Below, one piece after another: positions 40,863 to 48,604 of a DNA stretch of 64,000 nt; the first letter of the stretch is position 1, and every line of letters starts with the position of its first letter. Source of the stretch: Chloroflexota bacterium. GTDB taxonomy: Bacteria > Chloroflexota > Anaerolineae > Anaerolineales > Anaerolineaceae. The position numbers and the translations under genes were made by a program. Below the pieces are notes generated by a model, which worked only from the letters and a program-made list of their open reading frames with translations, had not been told where the DNA came from and made no database searches. Location: the NCBI GenBank assembly GCA_016887485.1, contig CP069394.1, positions 434,001-498,000 on the forward strand. The letters are read 5' to 3'.

Positions 40863-41579
40863 TTGATTGGTACATTCATTAATGTTGGCACGATCTTATT
40901 AGGTTCAATTGTTGGCGTAAGCATTGGTTCCAGACTTTCTCCTAAACTGCGCAACACGATTGTTGCCGGTCTGGGACTTTTTACCTTTGGCTATGGCCTG
41001 ATAACATTTATTGACACTGCTAACCCTCTGGTGCCATTGGGGGGCTTGTTGATTGGTGCGCTTTTGGGTGAATGGTGGAAGGTTGAAGAAGGCCTGGAAA
41101 AGTTGGGTTTCTTCTTGAGATCCAAATTCATGCCCAAAGAGGATGGCGAGGGTGGGGATTCCCGTTTCGTTGAGGGATTCGTGACCGCTTCTCTGGTCTT
41201 TGTGATCGGACCGATTGCTATTTTAGGTTCCATTCAAAACGGCCTGACAGGAAATTATGAGATGCTGGCGATCAAAGCCATTTTGGATGGTTTCGCCTCC
41301 ATCGCTTTTGCGTCCTCACTGGGGATTGGAGTGGCCTTTTCTGCGTTTTCCATTCTGGTTTACCAAGGCGCCATTACGTTATTGGCCGGCTTCTTCAGCC
41401 AGTATTTCTCAACTGCGATGATGAACGAAATGACTGCAGTTGGGGGCCTGATCCTGATGGCGATTGCCATTTCCAGTCTATTGGAGATCAAGAAGATACG
41501 TACGGGGAGCTTTTTGCCAGCTTTGTTCACCACACCTTTGATCACCTGGCTGCTTGAGCGCTTCTTCGGGGGGCTTTAA
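40863..41579 (+). CDS. DUF554 family membrane protein
   Basis: The 238-residue protein has the DUF554 (YdfK) plan: six to seven helices, with the repeated small-residue pattern IGTFINVGTILLGSIVGVSIG, then LGGLLIGALLGEWWKVE, FVTASLVFVIGPIAILGSIQNGL, and ASSLGIGVAFSAFSILVYQG. The TTG start at 40863 follows the adenosyltransferase by three bases and gives the right family N-terminus. Function is unknown; the family is thought to transport small ions or solutes but evidence is thin. Confidence 0.88.
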   Translation: MIGTFINVGTILLGSIVGVSIGSRLSPKLRNTIVAGLGLFTFGYGLITFIDTANPLVPLGGLLIGALLGEWWKVEEGLEKLGFFLRSKFMPKEDGEGGDSRFVEGFVTASLVFVIGPIAILGSIQNGLTGNYEMLAIKAILDGFASIAFASSLGIGVAFSAFSILVYQGAITLLAGFFSQYFSTAMMNEMTAVGGLILMAIAISSLLEIKKIRTGSFLPALFTTPLITWLLERFFGGL

Positions 41580-41580
41580 A

Positions 41581-41609
41581 ATAAAAAGAGCCTTGAATTT
41601 CAAGGCTCT
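41581..41609 (-). terminator. Terminator of the DsbA-like gene
   Basis: AGAGCCTTG (41587-41595) pairs with CAAGGCTCT (41601-41609). On the minus strand the stem runs into TTTTTAT (A run 41583-41587). It lies 24 bases past the stop and five bases past the convergent DUF554 gene. Confidence 0.85.
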
Positions 41610-41632
41610 GAATATCTTCAGTCAATCTGATA

Positions 41633-42289
41633 TTAATTGTTTAGATATTTCTCAATGGTTGATTCCAGCTCATTGGTCGTCACCAGATCTGTGCCGTTGA
41701 CCAGGAAGGTCGGGGTTGCTGTGACACCATTGGCAGAAGCAAAACTAATATCCTTGTCATAAGCGCTGATAAATTTATCGCTTTCCATACAGCTTTGGAA
41801 GGTATCGGGGTCCATTCCGGCTAAACTGGCGAAATTGGCCAGGCTCGCTTCGGTGAAGGTCATCCCACCGGCGCTGTAGGGGAAGATTTGATCCTTGAAT
41901 TCATAGAATTTCCCCTGATCATCAGCACAGTAGGAAGCCTCAGCAGCCAGGAGAGAGCTTTCAGAATTGGCTGGAAGGTTGACATAAACAAAATAAACTA
42001 AACCGGTATCCACATATTTTGTGAAGAAGTCTTCAGTTGCATTCACGTTGAAATCATAACAATGGCTGCAGGTATAGCTGGAGAATTCATAGACAGTGAC
42101 AGGGGCATCAGGGTCACCCATTGGGAATCCAGGTTCGGAAAGTTTAAGAAGCATATCAGGCAGGAATATCAGCAATAGAACGAGGATAACCGCTGCCAGA
42201 CTGACTAATAGAAAGGTCGTCGTTTTATGTCTTTTTTGTTGAATGCGATTCTGGCGCAATAGCTCTCGTTTGCTTAAGTCAGTACCCAT
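41633..42289 (-). CDS. DsbA-like thioredoxin fold protein, membrane-anchored
   Basis: The 218-residue protein has a basic start, one hydrophobic helix (about 23-45), and a thioredoxin/DSBA domain outside the membrane. The redox motif is CSHC in EFSSYTCSHCYDFN; the cis-Pro loop is in GVTATPTFLVNG. It is of the BdbD/DsbA type that forms disulfides or acts as a disulfide-sensitive exported oxidoreductase; a vitamin K epoxide reductase partner is not adjacent. ATG 42289 has AAGGAG seven bases upstream, better than a start at 42331. Confidence 0.9.
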   Translation of the reverse strand: MGTDLSKRELLRQNRIQQKRHKTTTFLLVSLAAVILVLLLIFLPDMLLKLSEPGFPMGDPDAPVTVYEFSSYTCSHCYDFNVNATEDFFTKYVDTGLVYFVYVNLPANSESSLLAAEASYCADDQGKFYEFKDQIFPYSAGGMTFTEASLANFASLAGMDPDTFQSCMESDKFISAYDKDISFASANGVTATPTFLVNGTDLVTTNELESTIEKYLNN

Positions 42290-42397
42290 ATATAACTCCT
42301 TATATCGTAGTGACGGTATTGATTTTGCCACAAGACAAGTGCTTTGTCTAGCAAAACGCTGATATAGGAAAATGATGGTTTGTGTCTTGTTTTGGGT

Positions 42398-43267
42398 TTA
42401 GATATCCACTTCAAATACGGTGATTTCTTCTCCCGTACGTTTGAAATTCAGTCTGTTATAGAGCTTTGCTGAATTCTTATTATCCGATTGCGTGTTGACG
42501 GTTATTCGCCAGAATCCAAGGCGTTCAAACTGCTTCAACAGGTCATGAATCAGCGTATAGGCGATCCCCTGATGCTGATGTTCCGGCGAAACGGCCAGCC
42601 TGGCAAGGTGCCCATAAATGGTCATAGTCGTGCTGATTTGGTAGCCAACGATTTTTCCCTCTTTGATCGCCACAGTGCTGATGCCGGTTTGGCCAAAGGC
42701 TTTTGTCAGGCCTTGGATCGAGTTTTGCCAAAGGGGTGGAAAGGCTGCATGGTCAATAATCTCCACCGCTGGCAGATCATCAATGTGCATGGGTCGGATG
42801 GTGATTTCAGGGTTGAGTTTCTGCTTTTTGGGGAAGGTGCCCTGCCATTCCATGACAACGATATTTTGGCGGTTAACAAACCTGGATTTTTTCACCAGCG
42901 CTTCGAACCAGGGATGCAGCACGAGGGTGGCGAGTTTCTTAATGCCTCTCTCTTGTAGTTGTTGGATCGCTTGAGGGAGCATCCTTTGCCAGGGTTCTGC
43001 TGGGTCAAGTCCCCTGCAAGCTGCATAGAGGCGGACCCAGGCAGCGTCCGCATTTTCCGCAGCCGCGCAGAGAACGGCCTGGATTTGATCGCCATTGAAT
43101 TCGACCAGATAGGGATGATAGCCAATCCAATCTAGTGATGAAAACCAGTCCAGATGACGATGCGTTTGAATGTTTTGATTCAGGAATCCGGCGAGTTGAG
43201 CATATATTTCGGGCGAGGCTTCAATCGCTGGAGGAAATGTTGTGGCTGCAGGTTTTTCTCGAACCAT
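42398..43267 (-). CDS. GNAT family acetyltransferase with extended N-terminal domain
   Basis: The 289-residue protein has a C-terminal GNAT domain (about 150-289): IRPMHIDDLPAVEIIDHAAFPP, LARLAVSPEHQHQGIAYTLIH (acetyl-CoA loop Q-H-Q-G-I-A), then NTQSDNKNSAKLYNRLNFKRTGE. The N-terminal 140 residues hold a second GNAT-like region that lacks a clear acetyl-CoA loop, so the protein is probably a tandem GNAT with one degenerate half. AGAAAGG precedes ATG 43267. Substrate unknown. Confidence 0.85.
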   Translation of the reverse strand: MVREKPAATTFPPAIEASPEIYAQLAGFLNQNIQTHRHLDWFSSLDWIGYHPYLVEFNGDQIQAVLCAAAENADAAWVRLYAACRGLDPAEPWQRMLPQAIQQLQERGIKKLATLVLHPWFEALVKKSRFVNRQNIVVMEWQGTFPKKQKLNPEITIRPMHIDDLPAVEIIDHAAFPPLWQNSIQGLTKAFGQTGISTVAIKEGKIVGYQISTTMTIYGHLARLAVSPEHQHQGIAYTLIHDLLKQFERLGFWRITVNTQSDNKNSAKLYNRLNFKRTGEEITVFEVDI

Positions 43268-43310
43268 ATTAACCTTTCTCCCATCTCAGTTATACCCCGA
43301 AAATCAATCA

Positions 43311-43343
43311 AAATAAAAATGAACGGGTGGGTACCCGTTCATT
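43311..43343 (-). terminator. Terminator of the double-HTH regulator gene
   Basis: AATGAACGGGT (43318-43328) pairs with ACCCGTTCATT (43333-43343). On the minus strand TTTTTATTT follows. The stem overlaps the stop codon at 43339-43341. Confidence 0.82.
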
Positions 43344-44001
43344 CTGCTTTCAATTTGTACAAGATTTCTCTGGCAATCTCAGCCTGATCCGCTTTGGGAA
43401 TTTCTCGAAGTTTTGTCAGAATCTGAACGAATGATTCGTCCAATCCGTCTCCTTCTCCGAAAATGTCCTCCTCAACCAGATCGTCCATGTTTTGCCCTGG
43501 CAGGTGTAAAGTTTCAGCAATCTGGCGGTCATCAGGGAAAAACGCATCAATATGCTTTCCGAGTTGTTGACAGATTTTCTGCAGGTCATCCAATGGGATT
43601 GGAACAATATCATCTTCATAACCCTGCAAAGTCTCTAGTGAGATTCCCGTGGCTTCGCCCAGCTGTTCCAGGGTAAGACCCGCTGCCTGACGTTCCAGCG
43701 AGAGCTGTGTCCGAATAACTTTCTGCCTGAGCAGTTGATAATGGGGACGAATGCTGTCTTGTAACAGGGTTAATTGATACAGACGTTTATATTGGTCTGT
43801 GAAAAAGGCTCCCAAAGGCAGTCCAAAGTACAGAGCAAGGATCTCAAGATCGGGCAGAGAAAGGTGAGTTTCGCCTTTTTCAAAAGCCAGATAATTCCCC
43901 TGTGAGATGCCAAGCAGCTTTGCACAATCATGGATACTGAAATGCAATGACATGCGAATGGTTTTGATCTTTTCGTGGAGTTCTTCTGGTATCTGAACCA
44001 T
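43339..44001 (-). CDS. Regulator with two XRE-type helix-turn-helix domains
   Basis: The 220-residue protein has two Cro/C1-type HTH domains. The first (about 8-65) has LHFSIHDCAKLLGISQGNYLAFEKGETHLSLPDLEILALYFGLPL (given here in parts: HDCAKLLGISQGNYLAFEKG and LPDLEILALYFGLPL). The second (about 92-150) has LSLERQAAGLTLEQLGEATG followed by ISLETLQGYEDDIVPIPLDD. Such two-domain proteins usually bind asymmetric or extended operators. The C-terminal 60 residues are acidic and contain no known enzyme fold. It stands alone with its own terminator. Confidence 0.85.
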   Translation of the reverse strand: MVQIPEELHEKIKTIRMSLHFSIHDCAKLLGISQGNYLAFEKGETHLSLPDLEILALYFGLPLGAFFTDQYKRLYQLTLLQDSIRPHYQLLRQKVIRTQLSLERQAAGLTLEQLGEATGISLETLQGYEDDIVPIPLDDLQKICQQLGKHIDAFFPDDRQIAETLHLPGQNMDDLVEEDIFGEGDGLDESFVQILTKLREIPKADQAEIAREILYKLKAE

Positions 44002-44114
44002 ATGTAGAGTTTACTCACCTGTTAAACAATTGGACCGATAATCGATTCTGGTGAATCGACGTTATTATTATAGCTGATTCCCAAAATTCTATTTCATTAT
44101 ATTGCCAACTAGTA

Positions 44115-45713
44115 TCAAACTCCGATACTTAAATCAGGGTGGAGATAGACCCAATCCTGATTAATCATGGTTGCAAGGGGCTGAATGGCCCCAATTTCAT
44201 GAGAGTCGAGGGTGAAGGGGTCATCTTTTAGCAGAATCAAGTCAGCTTTTGCGCCCGGAATGATCCGTCCTTGCCTGGTTCCTCGGTTGGCAATGCGGGC
44301 AGGTGCGGATGAGAAGCCATCCAGGGCATCTGCCAGCGAGAGCCGTTCCTGTGGGTACCAGCCATCGCTTCCGGGGCTGCCATCCAAACGACAGCGGGTG
44401 ACGGCGGCATGCAGACCGTGGAAGGGGTTGACCGGTTCCACGGGAGCATCCGAACCGAAGACCATTTCTGCACCGGTAGCTTTCAGTGAACGGTAAGCAT
44501 AGGAAAGTGCAGCGCGTTTCCCGAGGAAGTGATCCGCCATATCCATATCGGAAGGAGCGTGGACCGGCTGGACAGAGGCGACAATATCCAGCTCTGCCAG
44601 GCGGGGTAAGTCTTCCGGTGAGAGGATTTGGACGTGTTCGATGCGATGTTGGAAGTGCGGCAGTCTCTGTTCCTGTTCAAAATCCCTTAGTTTCGTATAG
44701 GCATTTAAGACGACCCGATTTGCACGATCACCAATGGCGTGAATGGCCAGGGATAAACCGTTTTGGCTAGTTTTTTTTCCAATTTCGAAGATCTCATCCT
44801 CACTCAACAGCAGTGCGCCGGTGTTGTTCGTGCCTTCAAACGGGGCTAGCATGGCGGCCGTCTGGGAGCCCAGAGCGCCATCGGAAAACAGCTTGACGCT
44901 GCCGACTTGCAGGGTGTCATCCCCATAATCCGACCTAAGTCCGGCACCAATGAATGCATCAAGATGATCGAAGGGAATCCCTTTCCGGACATGGAAATTA
45001 AGTTTGTTCTCCTGCTGCAATTCCTGCAAGGCAAGCCAACAGTCCATACCGTCAAAGTCATGAACGCCCACCAGGCCCACCTGCAAGAGTTCTGGGATAA
45101 GTGCCTGGATTTGGTTTTTCAAGGTGTCCTTGGTCGATTCAGGAATCACATCCAGCACCAGGTCCACAGCTTCAGCTTCAAACAGAATCCCGGTCAGGTG
45201 TCCCTCTTGGTCGCGCTGAAGGATGCCGCCTTCTGGGTCGGGGGAGGAATCGGACAAGCCGGCAAGGGCAAGGGCTTTGTTGTTTGACCAACCGATGTGG
45301 AGGGACTTGGCGGAGAGATAAGCGGGATGGCCGTGACTGACCTGATCGAGCAGCGCTGCCGTACCCAAACCTTCTGGCCATTGGTTGTGATTCCAGCCGT
45401 GGCCGCGAATCCAGGCCCCAACCGGTAGCTGTTGGGCGGCGGCTTCAATCCGTGCCAGGCATTCAGCCCTTGTGGCGGTTTCGCAATTCACAATTGCCCG
45501 GCTCTCAGCCAGGTATTTCAGGTGGACATGGGCATCGGTTAGCCCGGGCCAAAGGGTGAGGCCATTCAAATTTAATTTTTCTTCTGCCAGGGGAAAGGCA
45601 TCCAGAATTTCAACATCGGTGCCAACCGCGACAATCTGCCCGTGTGCCAGGGCCAGGGCTGTTGCGCCAGGGAAATCCGGCGCAAAGAGAGTTGCGTTAT
45701 ATAGGATTTTCAT
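44115..45713 (-). CDS. Amidohydrolase (YtcJ/AtzF-like metal-dependent hydrolase)
   Basis: The 532-residue protein has the amidohydrolase beta-barrel: the N-terminal beta-strand and GLTLWPGLTDAHVHLKYLAE (HxH metal site), then KLFSDGALGSQTA, SLAIHAIGDRANRVV with another metal His, the RIEHVQILSPEDLPRLAEL strand with a further His, and MVFGSDAPVEPVNPFHG. The C-terminal strand carries GKADLILLKDDPFTLD. Members split N-acyl or ring amides. ATG 45713 follows parB by five bases, so it ends the parA-parB operon, though no wall or segregation role is expected. Confidence 0.9.
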   Translation of the reverse strand: MKILYNATLFAPDFPGATALALAHGQIVAVGTDVEILDAFPLAEEKLNLNGLTLWPGLTDAHVHLKYLAESRAIVNCETATRAECLARIEAAAQQLPVGAWIRGHGWNHNQWPEGLGTAALLDQVSHGHPAYLSAKSLHIGWSNNKALALAGLSDSSPDPEGGILQRDQEGHLTGILFEAEAVDLVLDVIPESTKDTLKNQIQALIPELLQVGLVGVHDFDGMDCWLALQELQQENKLNFHVRKGIPFDHLDAFIGAGLRSDYGDDTLQVGSVKLFSDGALGSQTAAMLAPFEGTNNTGALLLSEDEIFEIGKKTSQNGLSLAIHAIGDRANRVVLNAYTKLRDFEQEQRLPHFQHRIEHVQILSPEDLPRLAELDIVASVQPVHAPSDMDMADHFLGKRAALSYAYRSLKATGAEMVFGSDAPVEPVNPFHGLHAAVTRCRLDGSPGSDGWYPQERLSLADALDGFSSAPARIANRGTRQGRIIPGAKADLILLKDDPFTLDSHEIGAIQPLATMINQDWVYLHPDLSIGV

Positions 45714-45718
45714 GGAGA

Positions 45719-46594
45719 TTATTCAGACAGGATTTTATCGAGAATGGTGTTCAGTTCCTCGTCGGAATAGTAATAGATCACCAGGCTGCCGCCCTTTTTT
45801 CCATTGTTCAGGTTCACCTTGGTGCCGAAATGATTTCTCAGCCGGGATTCAAGCTCTTTGATTTCCGGGGCGGGTTCTGCTTTGGGTTTGGCGGCTGGGC
45901 GTTCACCGCTCATCTTCTTCACCAGGGCTTCCGCCTGGCGAACGTTCAGGCCAAGGTTCATAATCGTGTTGAGTGCGGCACGCTGGGCCTGAGCGTTTGA
46001 AAGACTGAGGATGGCGCGGGCATGGCCTTCAGTGATTTTTCCATCCATCAATGCTTCACGGGCTTTATCGGGCAGGTTGAGCAGACGGAGGGTATTGGTG
46101 ACGCTGACGCGGCTCTTGCCGACCCGTTCAGCGATTTGTTCATGGGTCAGAGCGAAATTCTCAGCCAGCTGGTAATAGGCTTCGGCCATTTCCAGCGGTG
46201 AGAGATCGGAACGCTGGACATTCTCGATCAGGGCCAGTTCAAGCTGGTCTTGCTTGGTCACAATTCGTTCGATCACGGGAACCATCTTCAATCCGGCAAG
46301 TTCTGCAGCTCGCAGGCGGCGTTCACCAGCAACCAGGGTGTAGCCTTCTGCATCCGAAGAAGTGGAGACCACCAGGGGCTGCAGGATCCCGTGTTCCCGT
46401 ATGGAGGCAGCAAGCTCGTTCAGCTTTTCTACGTCCATTGCGGAACGGGGCTGTTGGGGGTTGGCTTTGATTTTCTCAATCGGAATTTGAAGGATACCCT
46501 GGGCACTTCTCGATCCCGCAGTTTGTTTCTCTTTTGAATCATCGCCAGGGATTAATGCATCCAATCCTCTTCCAAGACCAGGTCTACGGGCCAT
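45719..46594 (-). CDS. parB: Chromosome partitioning protein ParB
   Basis: ParB is a CTP-dependent clamp that loads at parS and spreads on DNA. The 291-residue protein has the ParB start GRGLDALIPG, the ParB/Srx domain (about 35-125; PRSAMDVEKLNELAASIREHG and LVAGERRLRAAELAG with the CTP-binding GERR), the HTH domain (about 155-180, LTHEQIAERVGKSRVSVTNT), and the C-terminal dimerisation region ending EELNTILDKILS. It overlaps the parA stop by one base. No parS-like GTTTCAC-GTGAAAC sequence was seen in the window. Confidence 0.96.
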   Translation of the reverse strand: MARRPGLGRGLDALIPGDDSKEKQTAGSRSAQGILQIPIEKIKANPQQPRSAMDVEKLNELAASIREHGILQPLVVSTSSDAEGYTLVAGERRLRAAELAGLKMVPVIERIVTKQDQLELALIENVQRSDLSPLEMAEAYYQLAENFALTHEQIAERVGKSRVSVTNTLRLLNLPDKAREALMDGKITEGHARAILSLSNAQAQRAALNTIMNLGLNVRQAEALVKKMSGERPAAKPKAEPAPEIKELESRLRNHFGTKVNLNNGKKGGSLVIYYYSDEELNTILDKILSE

Positions 46595-47397
46595 TAGTTT
46601 GCCTCCTGCACAATTGGTACCTTGACATCATCGGAAACAAGCAATTCCTTGGCGAGGGCTGCGTAGGCCTGGGCACCGCTGGATCCGGGGGCATAAACGG
46701 CAATGGGCATCCCATAAGAGGGGGCTTCAGCCAGCCGGATTGAACGGGGGACAACGGAATCGAAGACTTGCTTTCCGAAAAAACGCTTTACTTCATGGAT
46801 GACATCGGCGGAGAGGTTGGTGCGAGCGTCATACATGGTGAGGATCACGCCCCGGATTTTCAATTCCTTTGCCAGGGCGCTTTTGACACGATCAATGGTC
46901 TGAGTCAGCTGGCCCAGACCTTCCAGAGCGAGGTATTCACATTGAACCGGGATCAGGACGCCATCCTGAGCTGCCACGAGCCCGTTGAGGGTCAGCAAAC
47001 CTAATGAAGGCGGGCAATCGATCAGGATGTAGTCATAGCGATAGCGGATCGGTTCAAGCACCTGCTGGAGCCGGAATTCTCTTTGCGGAAGGTCGATCAT
47101 CTCGATTTCAGAGCCGGCCAGGGCAGGTGAGGAGGGCAGGAGGGAGAGCTTGAAGCGGGGATTGTGCAGGATTTGGGAAAGGATGGGCTGAGCGCCGATC
47201 AGTACCTCATAGGTGCCGCCTTCAATGGTGTTCTTCTCAACACCAAGGCAGGCCGTGGCGTTGGCCTGGGGGTCGATGTCCACGATCAGCACGCGCTGAC
47301 CGAAATAACCCAAGTAAGCGCCCAGGTTGATGGCAGTGGTGGTCTTTCCCACACCGCCTTTTTGATTCACAATCGTATAGATTTTTCCCAAACCCAT
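46594..47397 (-). CDS. parA: Chromosome partitioning ATPase ParA (Soj)
   Basis: ParA drives segregation of ParB-parS complexes by ATP-dependent DNA binding. The 267-residue protein starts MGLGKIYTIVNQKGGVGKTTT with the deviant Walker A KGGVGKTTT, followed by DIDPQANATACLG (Walker A'), IDCPPSLGLLTLNGL (Walker B region) and a C-terminal SIRLAEAPSYGMPI segment. The GTG/ATG choice is clear: ATG 47397 has AAAGGAAA five bases upstream, whereas the longer reading to 47418 overlaps pfkB. It follows pfkB by 10 bases and overlaps parB by one base. Confidence 0.96.
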   Translation of the reverse strand: MGLGKIYTIVNQKGGVGKTTTAINLGAYLGYFGQRVLIVDIDPQANATACLGVEKNTIEGGTYEVLIGAQPILSQILHNPRFKLSLLPSSPALAGSEIEMIDLPQREFRLQQVLEPIRYRYDYILIDCPPSLGLLTLNGLVAAQDGVLIPVQCEYLALEGLGQLTQTIDRVKSALAKELKIRGVILTMYDARTNLSADVIHEVKRFFGKQVFDSVVPRSIRLAEAPSYGMPIAVYAPGSSGAQAYAALAKELLVSDDVKVPIVQEAN

Positions 47398-47407
47398 AAG
47401 TTTTCCT

Positions 47408-48280
47408 TTAGCAGTCAATAATTTCAGTTTTCACCCGGTCGATTTCAGCTTTGGTTGGGATGCTTTCCAAACGGGGCCGGGAGACAGAAGCTGAGGCGAT
47501 TTGAACAGCGAAGCGGCCTGCTTCCCAGGGATCGCGGGTGGACCAGAACCGGTAAAAGAACGCGGTGGCGAAAATATCGCCCGCCCCGGTGTCATCCACT
47601 AATTTTACCTTAGGTGCTTTGATGAATCGGGCGTCATTATGCCAATAAACCCTGGCGCCCCGATAATTTTCCGTGACGACAAAAACCGGAATCTCACTTG
47701 CCATTTTGGAGATGATCTTCTCATCATATTGTACATCTTCGACGCTGATCACCGCAGCGTTTGCCATGCCCAGAGCATACTTGCTTTGTTCCCATGATCT
47801 TGGAACGACATGATTGTCTGCGTCGGTGTCCCGGAACCAGCCCTGAGGGGTGAGGCATTTCAAGCTATTTGGAAAAGCTGCCAGGATCTCCGGGTCCACT
47901 TCGTTGGCAACAGGACCCAGATGGACGATTTCCGGCGGCTTTGAGAAGCTGGGGATATCATCGATACCAATTGGCTTGGCTTTCTCATATAAGAACTGGG
48001 TGCGGTGAACGCCATCCGAGATATTTTTGAAGGTTGTGGTATCCAGGCTGCCGATATTCCTGACCCAAAGGGAGGCCAGGGAGGATGTATCCAATTCGGG
48101 ATTGAACGCCGTGATCATGCCGGTTTTTAAGCCCATTGCCGAGGCGGTTAATCCAGAGAAGGTCACAGTGCCACCTAATGCAGGGCCCGCATCTGTCAGG
48201 TCTGCAGTGACGTGGCCGATGACGAGGTAGTCCAGTTGTTCAGGAATTGATAATTTTGACGATGATGAAATTTCTGCCAT
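47408..48280 (-). CDS. PfkB family carbohydrate/nucleoside kinase
   Basis: The 290-residue protein is a ribokinase-type sugar or nucleoside kinase. The C-terminal signature LVDDTGAGDIFATAFF (D-T-x-G-A-G-D) holds the catalytic Asp, and the N-terminal half has PALGGTVTFSGLTASAMGL as the substrate-binding GG loop. A short central IEDVQYDEKII-like stretch (here SVEDVQYDEKII) is typical of the lid-poor group. It heads the kinase-parA-parB-amidohydrolase run, but its substrate is not shown. Start ATG 48280 has AAAGAGATCC upstream. Confidence 0.85.
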   Translation of the reverse strand: MAEISSSSKLSIPEQLDYLVIGHVTADLTDAGPALGGTVTFSGLTASAMGLKTGMITAFNPELDTSSLASLWVRNIGSLDTTTFKNISDGVHRTQFLYEKAKPIGIDDIPSFSKPPEIVHLGPVANEVDPEILAAFPNSLKCLTPQGWFRDTDADNHVVPRSWEQSKYALGMANAAVISVEDVQYDEKIISKMASEIPVFVVTENYRGARVYWHNDARFIKAPKVKLVDDTGAGDIFATAFFYRFWSTRDPWEAGRFAVQIASASVSRPRLESIPTKAEIDRVKTEIIDC

Positions 48281-48604
48281 GGATCTCTTTATTGGTAGTG
48301 AGCCGATTGGATTTCCAATCGGGGTTTATAAGCATTCTTGAAGATTATAGCATGGTTGGTATATTGAGCATTGCTCTATCTTATTTTTCCGTGATGTGTG
48401 GACGGCTGTCCAGGTTTTACCTCAATCAAATTACCGCAGAATGTTTGATGAACACGGGGTTAACGATCAATCTGATTGCAGTATATCAATACTGGAACGT
48501 AATATCATATAATATAAATGAGAAAAATGTCTTGAGAAAATCCGGTTTACTTAGTAATATTGGGGCTTGTTTGAAATCTAAAAATAAATAATTAGGAGTA
48601 CGAC
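48281..48604 (+). other. Intergenic region upstream of the ParB/UspA gene
   Basis: These 324 bases are A+T-rich. A short hairpin TGGAC-GGC-TGTCCA lies near 48398-48411. A perfect TATAAT (48508-48513) could be the -10 of the downstream gene but has no good -35. An open frame here overlaps the kinase gene on the opposite strand and lacks a ribosome-binding site, so it is not called a gene. Confidence 0.5.

Noticed and set aside
45719-47397. parS site near parAB
   Set aside because: I looked for GTTTCAC/GTGAAAC-type palindromes and found none in the window; absence here does not exclude one elsewhere.
48247-48591. Open frame of 114 codons upstream of the ParB/UspA gene
   Set aside because: Its start overlaps the first codons of the kinase gene on the other strand, there is no ribosome-binding site, and the product shows no family features.
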